From Areca catechu (lineage: Eukaryota; Streptophyta; Magnoliopsida; Arecales; Arecaceae), in contig CM038044.1 in NCBI GenBank assembly GCA_021397845.1, positions 62,223,851 to 62,287,850 on the forward strand: a DNA stretch of 64,000 nt. The letters run 5' to 3'. This document shows, one piece after another, positions 35,795 through 45,512 of this stretch. Below the pieces are notes generated by a model that was given only the letters and a program-made list of their open reading frames with translations, was not told the origin of the DNA and did not search any database. A program made the translations under genes and the position numbers. Within the stretch, counting starts at the first letter, position 1. The number at the start of each line of letters is the position of its first letter.

Positions 35795-37034
35795 TCAAGA
35801 TGACATTCATAACTAGATAAGGAGTTTGTATCTAATTATGTCTCCCATTATTTTATTCGAATACCATAACCCTCAATCTATGGTAAGCGAGAAACCTTAC
35901 TTGTTCCTTAGTAGGGTTGAGATCCTAATTCCTCATGAGTGCCTTGTGTTACACAACAAACACTAATGAGTTCAAAGGTAGGACTTCCTTTCCAATTGCA
36001 ACCCATGCAATTCTCAACAAATAAACTGCCTCGAAGACACTTTACACAACAAACTATATTATCTTAGTTTAGTCAGACCCTTCATTTCTATATAGCCTTG
36101 ATGGAATAATGTTGCCCTTGTGTTATAGAACAAAGCAACAATTTCCAATATGCTATAAAGCACTAAGTGCACCAAGACAAATTTTATATCAAACCCTAGA
36201 GTAGGCCTTGTGTTACACAACAAACCTACTATAGTTTTGATATTAATTTGGCTTAGCATGAAGGAAGGCCAATTATAGTATACTTAATCAATTAGCATTC
36301 CCAAGTTAAGGTTTAGATATGACCAAATTGGCCGGGTAAGTGGAAGGGGTGAGGGAGTCCCCCCATTGCTTTCCTTAGACACCAATTGAATTGGCTAGAT
36401 CAGACAATAGAACCAATTAAAAACCTCATTCCCTTTACCTTCCCAAAACCACTTGCCGGGACACCAACTGGCTGATCAAACCCTAATCTATTTTGCACAT
36501 GATTAAGTTAATACTATGACTAAATATGATTTTTATGAGGGCTTTGATGGTCTCATACACATCCTAAATAATCATGTTATCATGTTTATAACAACAAGTA
36601 TAATAATAGCATATCAATCCAGCATATGCATAGTATGATGTCCAACAAGCATATTTATCTTAATATGCAAATCATAGCATGTTGTACAATACTCCGTTCA
36701 CCTTACTTATTCATGGGATATGGCCACAGCGACACCCCTACACGCTATAGGAGATCCCATTGAATGGAAAGAGAGGGCCTTAAAACCCTACTTAAACCCT
36801 ATGACCAGATGGCCATGGCGACTAACCCAATCCAAAGTAGTTACTAGGATAAGACATGTTACTAAGATGCATTTAAATATCAATATGCATAATATCATAT
36901 TAAGGTTACCTTACAAAACCATACAACATTCCACCTAACCCTAATTATTGGCATGCATCAAAACCTATGATCAAACTAGCTATCTAATAAGCATTTGATC
37001 ATACAAATGATAATTAATTGAATGAATTAAGGAT
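35795..37034 (-). other. copia-4 untranslated leader (about 1.24 kb)
   Basis: No coding similarity. It contains four diverged copies of a TTGTGTTACACAACAAAC motif (35945-36225) and, nearest the PBS, the leader block 36727-36822 shared with copia-1 and gypsy-2. The inverted repeat is partly worn here (ATAGGAG at 36747-36753 against CCTAT at 36798-36802). Confidence 0.75.
35943..36225. repeat. four copies of TTGTGTTACACAACAAAC in the copia-4 leader
   Basis: Clear copies lie near 35945 and 36207. Weaker ones lie near 36043 (TTTACACAACAAAC) and 36118 (TTGTGTTATAGAACAAA). The core TTGTGTTACACAA is itself palindromic and could form a small hairpin. A related CACACAACACAACAAC is found in the gypsy-2 leader near 26551. 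Confidence 0.7.
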
Positions 37035-37047
37035 GGCTCTGATACCA
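37035..37047 (-). promoter_or_regulatory. copia-4 primer-binding site
   Basis: TGGTATCAGAGCC on the minus strand one base from the LTR end; perfect initiator-tRNA-Met match. Confidence 0.95.
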
Positions 37048-37048
37048 C

Positions 37049-39435
37049 TGATGGGTTTCTTAAGGGTCTTCTAGCATAAATGAACACTGGATTTCAAAAA
37101 TTTACACATGAAAAACCCTTATCAACTAGAAACCTTAATCCCAAGATCCCCTCATTCATGTACAAATAATAAGTCACTAATAAGGGTTATGAAGAATACC
37201 TGGAATGCTGTTTTCCACTCCTTTCCACTAGGCTTATAAGTGCAAGCCCTCAAATGGTGATCCACACAGAAATTGACCCAAGAAGGAATTCCTATTTCAA
37301 TTGCTTGCTTGACTAGGACTCTTCTTAACAGCCTTCTGGACTTCCTCCTTTGTAGGACACGTTATCCTCCTGTAGGGCACTCTGAATGCTCTCCAAAATC
37401 ACTCTTGGATTTAGGATAGCCCTCCTGTAGGACACTCTAGGCTTATGTCTTAAAACCTAAGACTTGTCCTAGTAAGAAAAAACCTTGTCTTAAAAAGACA
37501 TGTTTTGTCTTAAGGAGGGAGGGAGAGAGACACTCCGAATAAAACTCTGATGGAATTCTTCTCTAAAACTCAGAACACCACCCCCTATTTATAGTTTTAA
37601 GAGGGGTGTTTGATATGACCAACTGCTGACTTATCAGATATGATTTTTCAAAACCGAAGAGAAGTGATCTGGTTTGAAAAAACATATCCGATATGCAAGT
37701 TCATGCACCAAGGGCCATATCTGCATGCCTTCCCTTTCCTGGATTATTTTCCACTTGCCACATGGCAAGTACCAATCTCTGCGAAGCCAACAGGCATTTC
37801 TTCTGTTCCCAAGCATCGGAGAGAGTCCAGACAGCAGAAGGACACTGCCTCAGATCGCGTGCCACATGAAGAGTTGCAACTCTTCATGCGCGCGCACCCT
37901 TCATTCAATCTCTATTCTAATTCAAATATGTTTTGACCAGTCAATCAATCCTAGGAGGCTTGGGGATGTATGCCAAGAGGAGTCCAAATAAATTCAGCAA
38001 GAGAGATTCATCTGCAGAAGGACTCTTGGTCCTTGTTGCACCCTCTTCTCCTTGGCACGTGCAACCTTGCACCCAAGCACCCCAACCGACTTGGACTCTT
38101 GTCCAAGTGGCACCAAATGTCCTGATAAAATCTGACAAAGGCTGCCTTAATTGAGACATGTCCCAATTTAAGTCTCTCTTAAATTGGTTGATCAATTTAG
38201 CAAGAAACTAGATCCGAATCAACTTGGGTTAGGAATTAGGTTAGCCTACACATGCTAGTGTGCAATCTAGCTAACCAATCAGGATCCCATGACCCTAATT
38301 AAATTATGAATGACTTCCTTGGTCAATGCCCTAATATGTGTGACCCTTTGGGTTCTACATCTAGCTAGCAGTAGGTCTTGGTTCAAGTCGATTCGAATCT
38401 ATCGAACCCGATTGACCTAATTAGGTCAAATTGACCTGACCTAAATTGCCAATTCGAACTATCCATCAAATTGACTCATGAAACCAATCCGATTGGTTCA
38501 TAAATACCTACAAGACATGATTGACATCTAGCAACATATCATGCCTACCCAGAAGATGAGATATTTGGTGGAAAGTATTAAAATACCCTTCAGTAGAAAG
38601 TTATCGTGCAATTCAATCTTTCAATCGTCCATTATCTCGATTAAGTGATGGGTATGGATGAATGTCAAACCCTAGCACTTAGACATTTTGAATCTCTATT
38701 CGATAATGAAGACTCAGCTGATGACTAATTAGAAACCAATTCTAATATCATCCTGCTTCGATCAAATACTCCTTGAGTCATCAATCAAAGAGATCACTTA
38801 GGATAACAATTTCTCTTACTAGGAATGATCGATTCCTTGTTGGTCCACTCATATATTTCATACACCTTCCACCATAACCGATAACACCCCGTACATGACT
38901 TGCTGTCATGAATGAGTATGAACCAAAATATGGCTTAGTGTGCATAAAGAACCATGGTGATCTCAGGTCTAAAGATCACATGCACAACTCCTACTTTGAG
39001 ATCTATCTTTTGATAAGTAGTAAGACTTCCATAAGATAGTCCCGGTGCGGATTAGTTCAGTGAACTCATAGCCTAATGAGCATCCTTATCCTTGTATTAG
39101 TGTCTCTACACAAGTGGCTGTAAGACCAACCACCCTCTTAACAGATCATAATAGGATAAGCAAGTCTTTCCAGACTTATCGATCCCCGAATCGATGGTCC
39201 ATCGACTAGAAACATTTTAGATTAGGTTTTATAAGAACTTAGATCTCACTGTTATGATTTCTATCATAACCCTAATTCCATTTGCCCTAACTATAGAATT
39301 CATCATAATCTTTAAGTAAGACACAGTAATATGATGAAACTATATGCCTTTACTAATTATTAAATATCATACAGGAGTTAGAAGATTACAAAAATGCCGT
39401 TACATAAGATTGGCTTTTAGGGCACTTTCCTTTCA
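37049..39435 (-). repeat. copia-4 5' LTR (2387 bases)
   Basis: Minus strand from TGAAAGGAAAGTGCC at 39435 to ACCCATCA at 37049. TATA box CTATAAATAG in sense at 37585-37594. Differs from the 3' LTR by scattered substitutions and small indels, so the insertion is not recent. Confidence 0.95.
37585..37594 (-). promoter_or_regulatory. TATA box of copia-4 5' LTR
   Basis: CTATAAATAG in sense within TAAAACTATAAATAGGGGG; canonical plant TATA box. Transcription would start some 30 bases further along the minus strand, near 37555. Confidence 0.65.
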
Positions 39436-40268
39436 CATTTGAGTTGGAAATTGGATTTTAAACTCAAACATGATTTAATTTCTAATTATCAACTTAATTT
39501 TCAAATTTAACCTGATATTTGAAATTAATGGTTGGATAAATGCTATCCATAACTCCCTCCCCACTAACTCTCTCCATAACTCTCACCCACCTTCCTCACT
39601 CTCTCCTATAAGATAGGAGCTATTTAAGACATGGAAAAGGAGAGGAAATGAAATGTTTTTGATAGCAAAAGCCTTACAAAAATTGAGAGAAAAGGGAGAG
39701 AAAGGTGGAGTGGTTTTCTACCAAAAGTTGGAAGGAGAGATCTAAGGGTGTTGGGTGTGTGATTGCCTAGTGCTCTAGGCTAGGAAAGAGAGTCTGGGAA
39801 GGGTTGTTTCCAGAGTGTTTCCCACATCCATTGCGTTCTTCGGCGGTGCAAGGAGTCTTGATGTTCGAGGAAAAAGAATCGGCTACCAAGGAGTTTTCGA
39901 AGCTAGCACTTCGGAAAGCACTGGTCAAGCAAGTCCCTGATGTGAACCACTGGTGGAGGCCAGATAATTGTGGCTGGTAGAGCTTCGTCCACCTTTTTAG
40001 TTGATGATTTGGGAGCATCATCCATTCCTTCTTCCATTGCTATAAGGAGTTGCTTTGCCTCTTTGAAGGTGTGCATCAAAAGGTTTGATATGGTAGGTTC
40101 ATGTTTTATATTATACATTGTTCATGTCATGTTACATTGGTAAGCTATGTAAAACAAAGATTCTATATCATGTTTAGATTAAAATAGTTTAACCTTTACT
40201 ATTCCACTGCAATGCATGTTAAAAAGGTTTTAAAATGCATATCTTTTGCCTGCTTATGGCTCCCTTCA

Positions 40269-40962
40269 CTCATTTGAATTCAAATTGAAAAGGGGGTTAC
40301 AAGCTTGATTTGGCGAGTAGAATGGGGATTGTTGTCTTCATGAATCAAGGGGTGCCTACTTTGAATTTTGAATTCTTTTTTCATGAAGCTTGGCTAGATC
40401 TTGGTGATGTGGCTTGATTTGTGGAGTGGAGTGAGGATGTTGTTTGCTTGGATCAAGGGGGGGTTAGAGGGCACCCACTTTGGAGTTTGAATTTGAAATT
40501 TCAGCTTGGCCGCCCAAGGTGTTGACATGGCTTTGGTGATGTGGTGCCTCTCATGACATGTAGCGCTCCCATAACACGTGGCATTGGTGATGTGGCATCC
40601 TTCATAGCTTGGAAGATGAGTTGGCAGTCCTAACTTGACAGGAGGAGAAGTGGCTTGAATAGGTTGGACTTGTGTATCCATCTTCAAATTAGCTTGAACC
40701 CATCTTCAAATTGACCTGAATTTGTGAACCTACTTGGCTAATTACAGGACCCATTGACTATAACTTGACCAAATTAACTCATTCTGGCCAAATTACAATA
40801 CTAAACCATCATTGAAACCAACTAGATACTAATTACAGACTCGAATGCAAATTACTCAGGCTTAAATATCTTAAGCCTTATTATAGGACCAAAAAGGACT
40901 TAGAACCCTAATCAGAAATTCACAGAGGGTTGAGGAGCCTCTGTCTAATCCTGGTGCCTGCA
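40269..40962 (-). repeat. gypsy-2 5' LTR, 5' half
   Basis: Continues the LTR broken at 28196. Matches 21592-22288 of the 3' copy and ends at TGCAGGCACC (sense start) at 40962. After it the Sire-2 env-like remnant begins. Confidence 0.9.
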
Positions 40963-41976
40963 CCATAATCCTAAGGGGCTCTGTCCTCATCAAAGGAAGA
41001 CACGATCTCTAAAATGTTAGGTCCCGTAATCCTAGAGGGACGGGGTCGCGGCAACATTAGCCGGAGATCAGCAAGTCTGGTGCAGACATCTCTAGGAATG
41101 TCACTACATCCTCGACTTTTGCTTTTGGCTCGTACTCTCCCTCTGGCTCATGCTGAACAAGAGGCAATGTCAGGAGTAGAAATAGGAAATGTGACAGGGT
41201 CAAGTTCAATATCAGTAATAGGTGGAGTGATATCAAAGATAAGACCAGAAGAAAGAATGTGGAATCCAAAAGTGTAAAATCCTAACTCCATGGATATAGA
41301 AGGAACTACTGGTGTCCTATCGAGAAAAGTAGGGGGTATACTGATTGAAGGTATAGGTAAGTCCGCTAAAGTGTCAGATGGGTCAGAGTAAAGAATGGGT
41401 GTGGAAATAATAAGATCTAAAGAATTAGGTGTAACAGGGGTACTGGGAAGGATGGGAGTTTGAAGAACTCGACTAGGTGGAGAAGAAGCAGCCTATGAGG
41501 TCCTCTCAGCATCCATCACGGGCTCAGCATCCTGATTAGCTACAGTATTTGGCTCAGGATACACCATAAATTAATTAATGTCAAAGTCTGCGGATGAATC
41601 ATCTTGACCATCTCCTATCCTAGTATCTACAGGTGGAGCTGGTGGTGCTGGTGGAGGTGAAGGTGGCTTGCTAAAAGATAATCCCTGTATAGCACCAAAA
41701 TAGTAATAAAACTCTCCCTCATCTCCTGAAAACCTACTCTCATCTCCATATGCATCAGATCTACTCGCTGTCTAATGATTTGCATCTCAACCTCCAGTCC
41801 AGTGATCCAATCCTCAGTACTATCTATAGGAGGTGGCACCTTAACATGTGCCGATACTGATGGCTCGGGAAGTGTCTCAGGTATATCCTTATGTGGCTCA
41901 AATAGTCCGGCCTCTCTCTATGTGTCTGCTCCTCCTCAAAAGTATCCTCCTCATCATCCTGGTCAGTATCAGGTGG
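40963..41976 (-). pseudogene. Sire-2 env-position ORF, C-terminal part
   Basis: Minus strand. A segment with STEDWITGLEVEMQIIRQRV and HMEMRVGFQEMRESF (41627-41839) parallels the helical stretch of the Sire-3 protein (QLHSEVETLRAHTTSEHAEI and RTMEEGFTRVENLL). Before it comes an acidic stretch (DQDDEEDTFEEEQ near 41970), and after it low-complexity broken frames. It continues from 44189 once solo LTR-2 is removed. Frames are broken throughout. Confidence 0.65.
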
Positions 41977-42783
41977 TGCGGGCACTAAGATTAGACAAAA
42001 GCTCCTCAACCCTCTATGGATCTCTAATTAGGGTTCTTAATCTTTTTTGGGTCATGTAATAAGGCTTAAAGCCTAAGTAATTTGCATTCGAGTCATGTAA
42101 TAAGTATCTAGTTGGTTTCAATTTTAGTTTAGTCTTATAATTTGGCCAATTTGGTCAAGTTAGTGTCAATTGGTCTTGTAATTAGCCAAGTTGGTTCACA
42201 AGCTCAAGTCAATTTAAAGATAGGCTCAAGCTAGTTTGAAGATGGGTCCATAAGTGGGCAATCAAGTCAAGCTCAATTGAAGATGAGTCAAGCCACCTCT
42301 CCACACCAATTTAGGAGTACCAACTCATGAGGAGTGCCACATCATCAGTGCCACATGGCATGGGGAGGCGCCACTTCACCAAGCTCCATTGGGCGGCCAA
42401 GACAAGATCGAAAAATTTTAAATTCAAAAGCTATGTTGGACGCCTATTAACCTCCCCTTGATCCAAGCCAACAACATCCTCACCCCACTCCAAAAATCAA
42501 GCCACATCTCTAAAGATCATGGTCGACCAAGGTTTTATGAAGGAGAAATTCAAAATTCAAATGGGCACCCCTTGATTCATGAAGACAACATCCTCTTTTC
42601 CCTCCCCGAATCAAGCATTTCCACCAAGATCATGGTCGGCCAAGCTACATGAAAGGGGAATTCAAATTTCAAGTGGATAACCCTTGGAATGAGAGTTCAA
42701 ATTCAAATTTAGGCACCCCCTTGATTCATCCTCAAATCATGTTTTGTAACTCCTTTCATTTGAATTCAAATGGGAACTTGGAG

Positions 42784-42795
42784 CTTATAAAAAGG
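42784..42795 (+). promoter_or_regulatory. TATA box of solo LTR-2
   Basis: CTTATAAAAAGG, followed by GGGCCTAACCCTCTTGTAA, which the gypsy-2 LTRs share at the equivalent place (there ATTAATAAGC or TTTATAAGC in plus reading). Confidence 0.6.
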
Positions 42796-43005
42796 GGCCT
42801 AACCCTCTTGTAAAAAGAATATGAAATTTTCTTCCTAGCCCTTGTCTTGAGACTTGGAACTCTATGAGAGAGTGTGCCTTTGTCCTTCAGGACATTGAGA
42901 GGTGAGAGGCCCTAGTTACCATCTTTCTATGCAAGCCACCAACCTTTCTTCCCAAGCTTGGATGCCTCTGGAAGATCCTCTTGGATGCCAAACAAGAAGA
43001 GCCTT

Positions 43006-43691
43006 TGTAGGATTGATGCCCCAACCAACTATCCAAAAGGAACATCCCTATTTAGAAGTGGCGATTTATCTTTCCTAAAGTAGGTAGCACAGCAATCTCG
43101 GGGTGCACTAATCGACCCCCCCACCGAACACCATAGCACCAACCCAGCACACTATCACCGAGCCGACTCCCACCTTGAGACGAGCATCGCAGCACCATCC
43201 AAGGGGCATTGACGTGGCACCAGCCTCACCTTAACAATGGCACCAACATTCCGTGGGCCTAGACCCCTCATCCGGATGAACCAAGAGGGTGTGAGCTGGC
43301 CCACCCAACAATCCCCCACCCTAGTAAAAAACCCTCGAGAATTTAACCTGCGGGGACTCGAACCCATGACCTTGGCTTTGATACTAACTGTAAGATCGAC
43401 ATCCCAACCAACCTTACCAAAGAAAAGTCCCTATTTATAAGTGGCAGTTTATCTTTCTTAAAGCAGGTAGCATAGTAACCCGGGGGTGCATGAGTCGACC
43501 CCCACCGAGCACCACAACACCAACCCAGCGTATTATCACCAAGCCAGCTCCAACCTGGGGACGAGCACCGTAGCACCATCCAAGGGGCGTTGACGTGGCA
43601 CCAACCTCACCTTAATAGTGGCACCCATATTTCGTGGGCCCATACCCCCCATCCGAATGAACCAAGAGGGTGTGAGCTGGCCCACCCAATA
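43006..43691 (-). mobile_element. TRIM-1: terminal-repeat retrotransposon in miniature
   Basis: 686 bases in all: LTRs 43006-43310 and 43389-43691 (about 304 bases each, clearly homologous) and only 78 bases inside. Sense is minus: after the 5' LTR comes TTAGTATCAAAGCC, a worn initiator-tRNA-Met site, and before the 3' LTR a purine tract GGGTGGGGGATTG. Flanks GCCTT (43001-43005) and ACCTT (43692-43696) form a one-mismatch duplication. It has no coding capacity and must be moved by enzymes from another element. Confidence 0.9.
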
Positions 43692-44188
43692 ACCTTCCTT
43701 GATCGCCACCTTCTATTCACGCACCCTTATTTCATTGCCTTCCCCTTCCTTCTTGCTATTTTATAACTCGTCTCTAGGTTGCTCGTAGGTCCTTCTGGTA
43801 CCACAGACAAAGGAGTTAGCATTCCTTGCCTTCTGGACCATCTGACGGAAAGCCAGTGAATCCACAGGGTCAAGGGCTTGATCTTCCAGGTCACATCCAT
43901 GAGTGCGAGCGAACTCGGCATCGGGCACTTCAGAGCTTTGAGAGGTTTGCACTCCCTAGTCTCCTAAGAAGGGTATTGATTTAGAGCTAAGCTCTACTAG
44001 GGTTTTTCAATCCTGGGGTCCTTTCTTTATCACTGTTTAGGGGCTATGTCTACATGCTAAGAGTTTCTTGTCCTTAAGTGAATCTCTAGATCCATTCTTA
44101 GCTTGATTTCAGAAATCGATCAATCTATTAAAACATAGAACAACAAAAAAAAATCACTTGCATGCATCTCCTAGGTCCGGCATCATCA

Positions 44189-45064
44189 GGTGCCTATCCT
44201 AAAGTCATGTGCCTCCACTAACCTCTGTATTTCTGATAGCCCATCCTGTGAAGAGACCTCTCATCATACACATCTGTGTGGAGTAGTTGTCGGTATGGCT
44301 CTCCATCAGAATCCACTCCGTATGCCCTAAATAGTATAGTAAGACCCATCCCATAGGGTAGACAAAGTCTCCTACTGGTCACTGCCTCCATTATCTGATG
44401 TACCATAAGCACCGGTTGGCAGACTGGAGTCCTCTGTATCGGCGCAACCGCCACTAGAAGCTCCCTCTCAGAGATGAAATCAAACATCCTGGTCTTCAGC
44501 AATAAGATTCGGGCAACTATGTGATGCAGGAGCCTCATCTCTGGTGATAGCCATGAAGCAACAATGCTAGCTCCCTCTTCAATGTCATCTCTCTCAAAGA
44601 TACACCTGTAGCCACTGATATTGTCTACAAGTGAGTCTACTACTATACCTCTCATCAGGATCTCCCATACTTTACTCAGTATCTTTGTTGATAATGGAAT
44701 GGTGATCCCTCTCACCTCTACCATCCATCGATCAACGCCTCGGCCAAGGTACCAACAAACTCCCTCATCAGTGCTGGATAGAACCGCTCTCTGAGGGAAC
44801 AGAACTGTGCCAGACCAGCATCTCTTAGCCAATCACGAATTCCAAAATGCTACTAGTTGACAAACTCAAAATCCACTCTCCATCTCCTCCTAATGATGGC
44901 CTTGGAGGCCATGCGGTCTGCTCCAGCGACTGTTGGTCAAACTGGTATCTTAGTCTATGCTGCTGCCTTTATAGATTGATCATCATGTCGGGCCTTCGTG
45001 TGCCACTCCACATCCTGAGAGGAAGGTCGAGGCCTCCTAACCAACTGCTTCTTGAGCCCTATTG
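44189..45064 (-). pseudogene. Sire-2 env-position ORF, N-terminal part
   Basis: Minus strand, best frame 44832-44218. It matches the Sire-3 ORF (57836-59335) over most of its length: STKILSKVWEILMRGI, RCIFERDDIEEGASIVAS, LSPEMRLLHHIVARILL, FDFISERELLVAVAP, LCLPYGMGLTILFRAYGV, and HTDVYDERSLHRMGY. Upstream, RDAGLAQFCSLRERFYP is in a different frame, so there is a shift near 44790. This type of protein lies where Sireviruses carry an env-like gene; its family is annotated as a putative plant transposon protein and its function is not known. A stop follows at 44218. Confidence 0.8.
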
Positions 45065-45512
45065 TCTAGGATAAAAAGGAATACAAAAATGGAGAGAGAA
45101 AAACAAGGGAATCATGATGAAACCGTGAAGAATGGTGGAATGTGAGGGCAAGATCAGGCTCAAACTCTGAAAGGAATGGTTAAAACAGTAAATGGGAACA
45201 ACTAGAAGAGATGGAATAGGGTGAAGACATGTCGGCTCAAGAAAAAGTGGAAGAAATGAATCATTTTTCCCTATTTGAATAATGCTATTCGACGATCAAG
45301 TGTTGACTCATGGGCTTAGTCCAAGTGTCGACACTTCGAGGTGTCGACACTTCCAAGTATCGACACTTCAAAAAAATCAAGAAAAAATAAGGAAATGATC
45401 ACAAATAAGATTAAGGGAGTTGATTTAAGAGTCAATAATGATTGATCATAAATTTTAAGCATATTAGGTCAAGAAATTTTGAAAGAAAATTTCAAAGGTC
45501 ATAAGAATGATC
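45065..45512 (-). other. Sire-2 spacer between pol and env-position ORF
   Basis: About 450 bases without coding signal. It contains four GTGTCGACAC-type units at 45299-45369 (two perfect, one GTATCGACAC, one GTGTTGACTC), the same arrangement as in the Sire-3 spacer. Confidence 0.75.
45299..45369. repeat. four GTGTCGACAC-like palindromes, Sire-2 spacer
   Basis: Perfect cores lie near 45323-45332 and 45341-45350, flanked by variants with CpG-type or single-base changes. Equivalent position and number to 56979-57061 in Sire-3. Confidence 0.85.

Larger units (their letters stand above)
29445..39435 (-). mobile_element. copia-4: full-length Ty1/copia retrotransposon
   Basis: 9,991 bases with two LTRs (29445-31825 and 37049-39435), PBS, leader, gag, pol and purine tract, all on the minus strand. 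The target-site duplication CATTT is exact (29440-29444 and 39436-39440). It is the most complete copia element in the window but has stops and frameshifts in gag and pol. It is inserted in solo LTR-1. Confidence 0.95.
28197..40268 (+). repeat. solo LTR-1 (copia-3 family), split by copia-4
   Basis: Starts TGTTGGAAATTATG at 28197, runs to 29444, is broken by copia-4, resumes at 39441 and ends GGCTCCCTTCA at 40268. About 2.07 kb without the insertion, close to the 2.18 kb of the copia-3 LTR, to which it aligns throughout. Flanks are CTTAT (28192-28196) and CTCAT (40269-40273), one mismatch. No internal region is present, so it is a solo LTR left by LTR-LTR recombination. It interrupts the gypsy-2 5' LTR. 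Confidence 0.9.
20852..40962 (-). mobile_element. gypsy-2: chromovirus, minus strand, with nested insertions
   Basis: LTRs at 20852-22288 (3') and 27460-28196 plus 40269-40962 (5', split by solo LTR-1) share their whole length, about 1.43 kb. Both begin TGCAGGCACCAGG on the minus strand. Between them are PBS, leader, gag and the integrase/chromodomain end of pol; protease, RT and RNase H are missing. Nonauto-1 sits in the pol remnant. The flanks (CAATT left, CCATA right) do not form a convincing target-site duplication. Context places it between the env-like ORF and the 3' region of Sire-2. Confidence 0.85.
41977..44188 (+). repeat. solo LTR-2 (gypsy-2 family), interrupted by TRIM-1
   Basis: Starts TGCGGGCACTAAGATTAGAC and ends GGCATCATCA. 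It aligns, in the opposite orientation, with the gypsy-2 LTRs: for example the CAAGTTGGTTCACAAG tract near 42186 and CTTGGAACTCTATGAGAG near 42855. About 1.53 kb without TRIM-1. Flanks GGTGG (41972-41976) and GGTGC (44189-44193) form a one-mismatch duplication. It sits in the Sire-2 env-position ORF. Confidence 0.85.

Noticed and set aside
40963..40967. CCATA/CAATT as the gypsy-2 target-site duplication
   Set aside because: The two flanks do not match well in any register, so the gypsy-2 insertion into Sire-2 rests on context only.
43353..43372. tRNA gene or SINE suggested by GGTTCGAGTCC
   Set aside because: No A box at the right distance and no cloverleaf can be formed; the segment lies between the two LTRs of TRIM-1.
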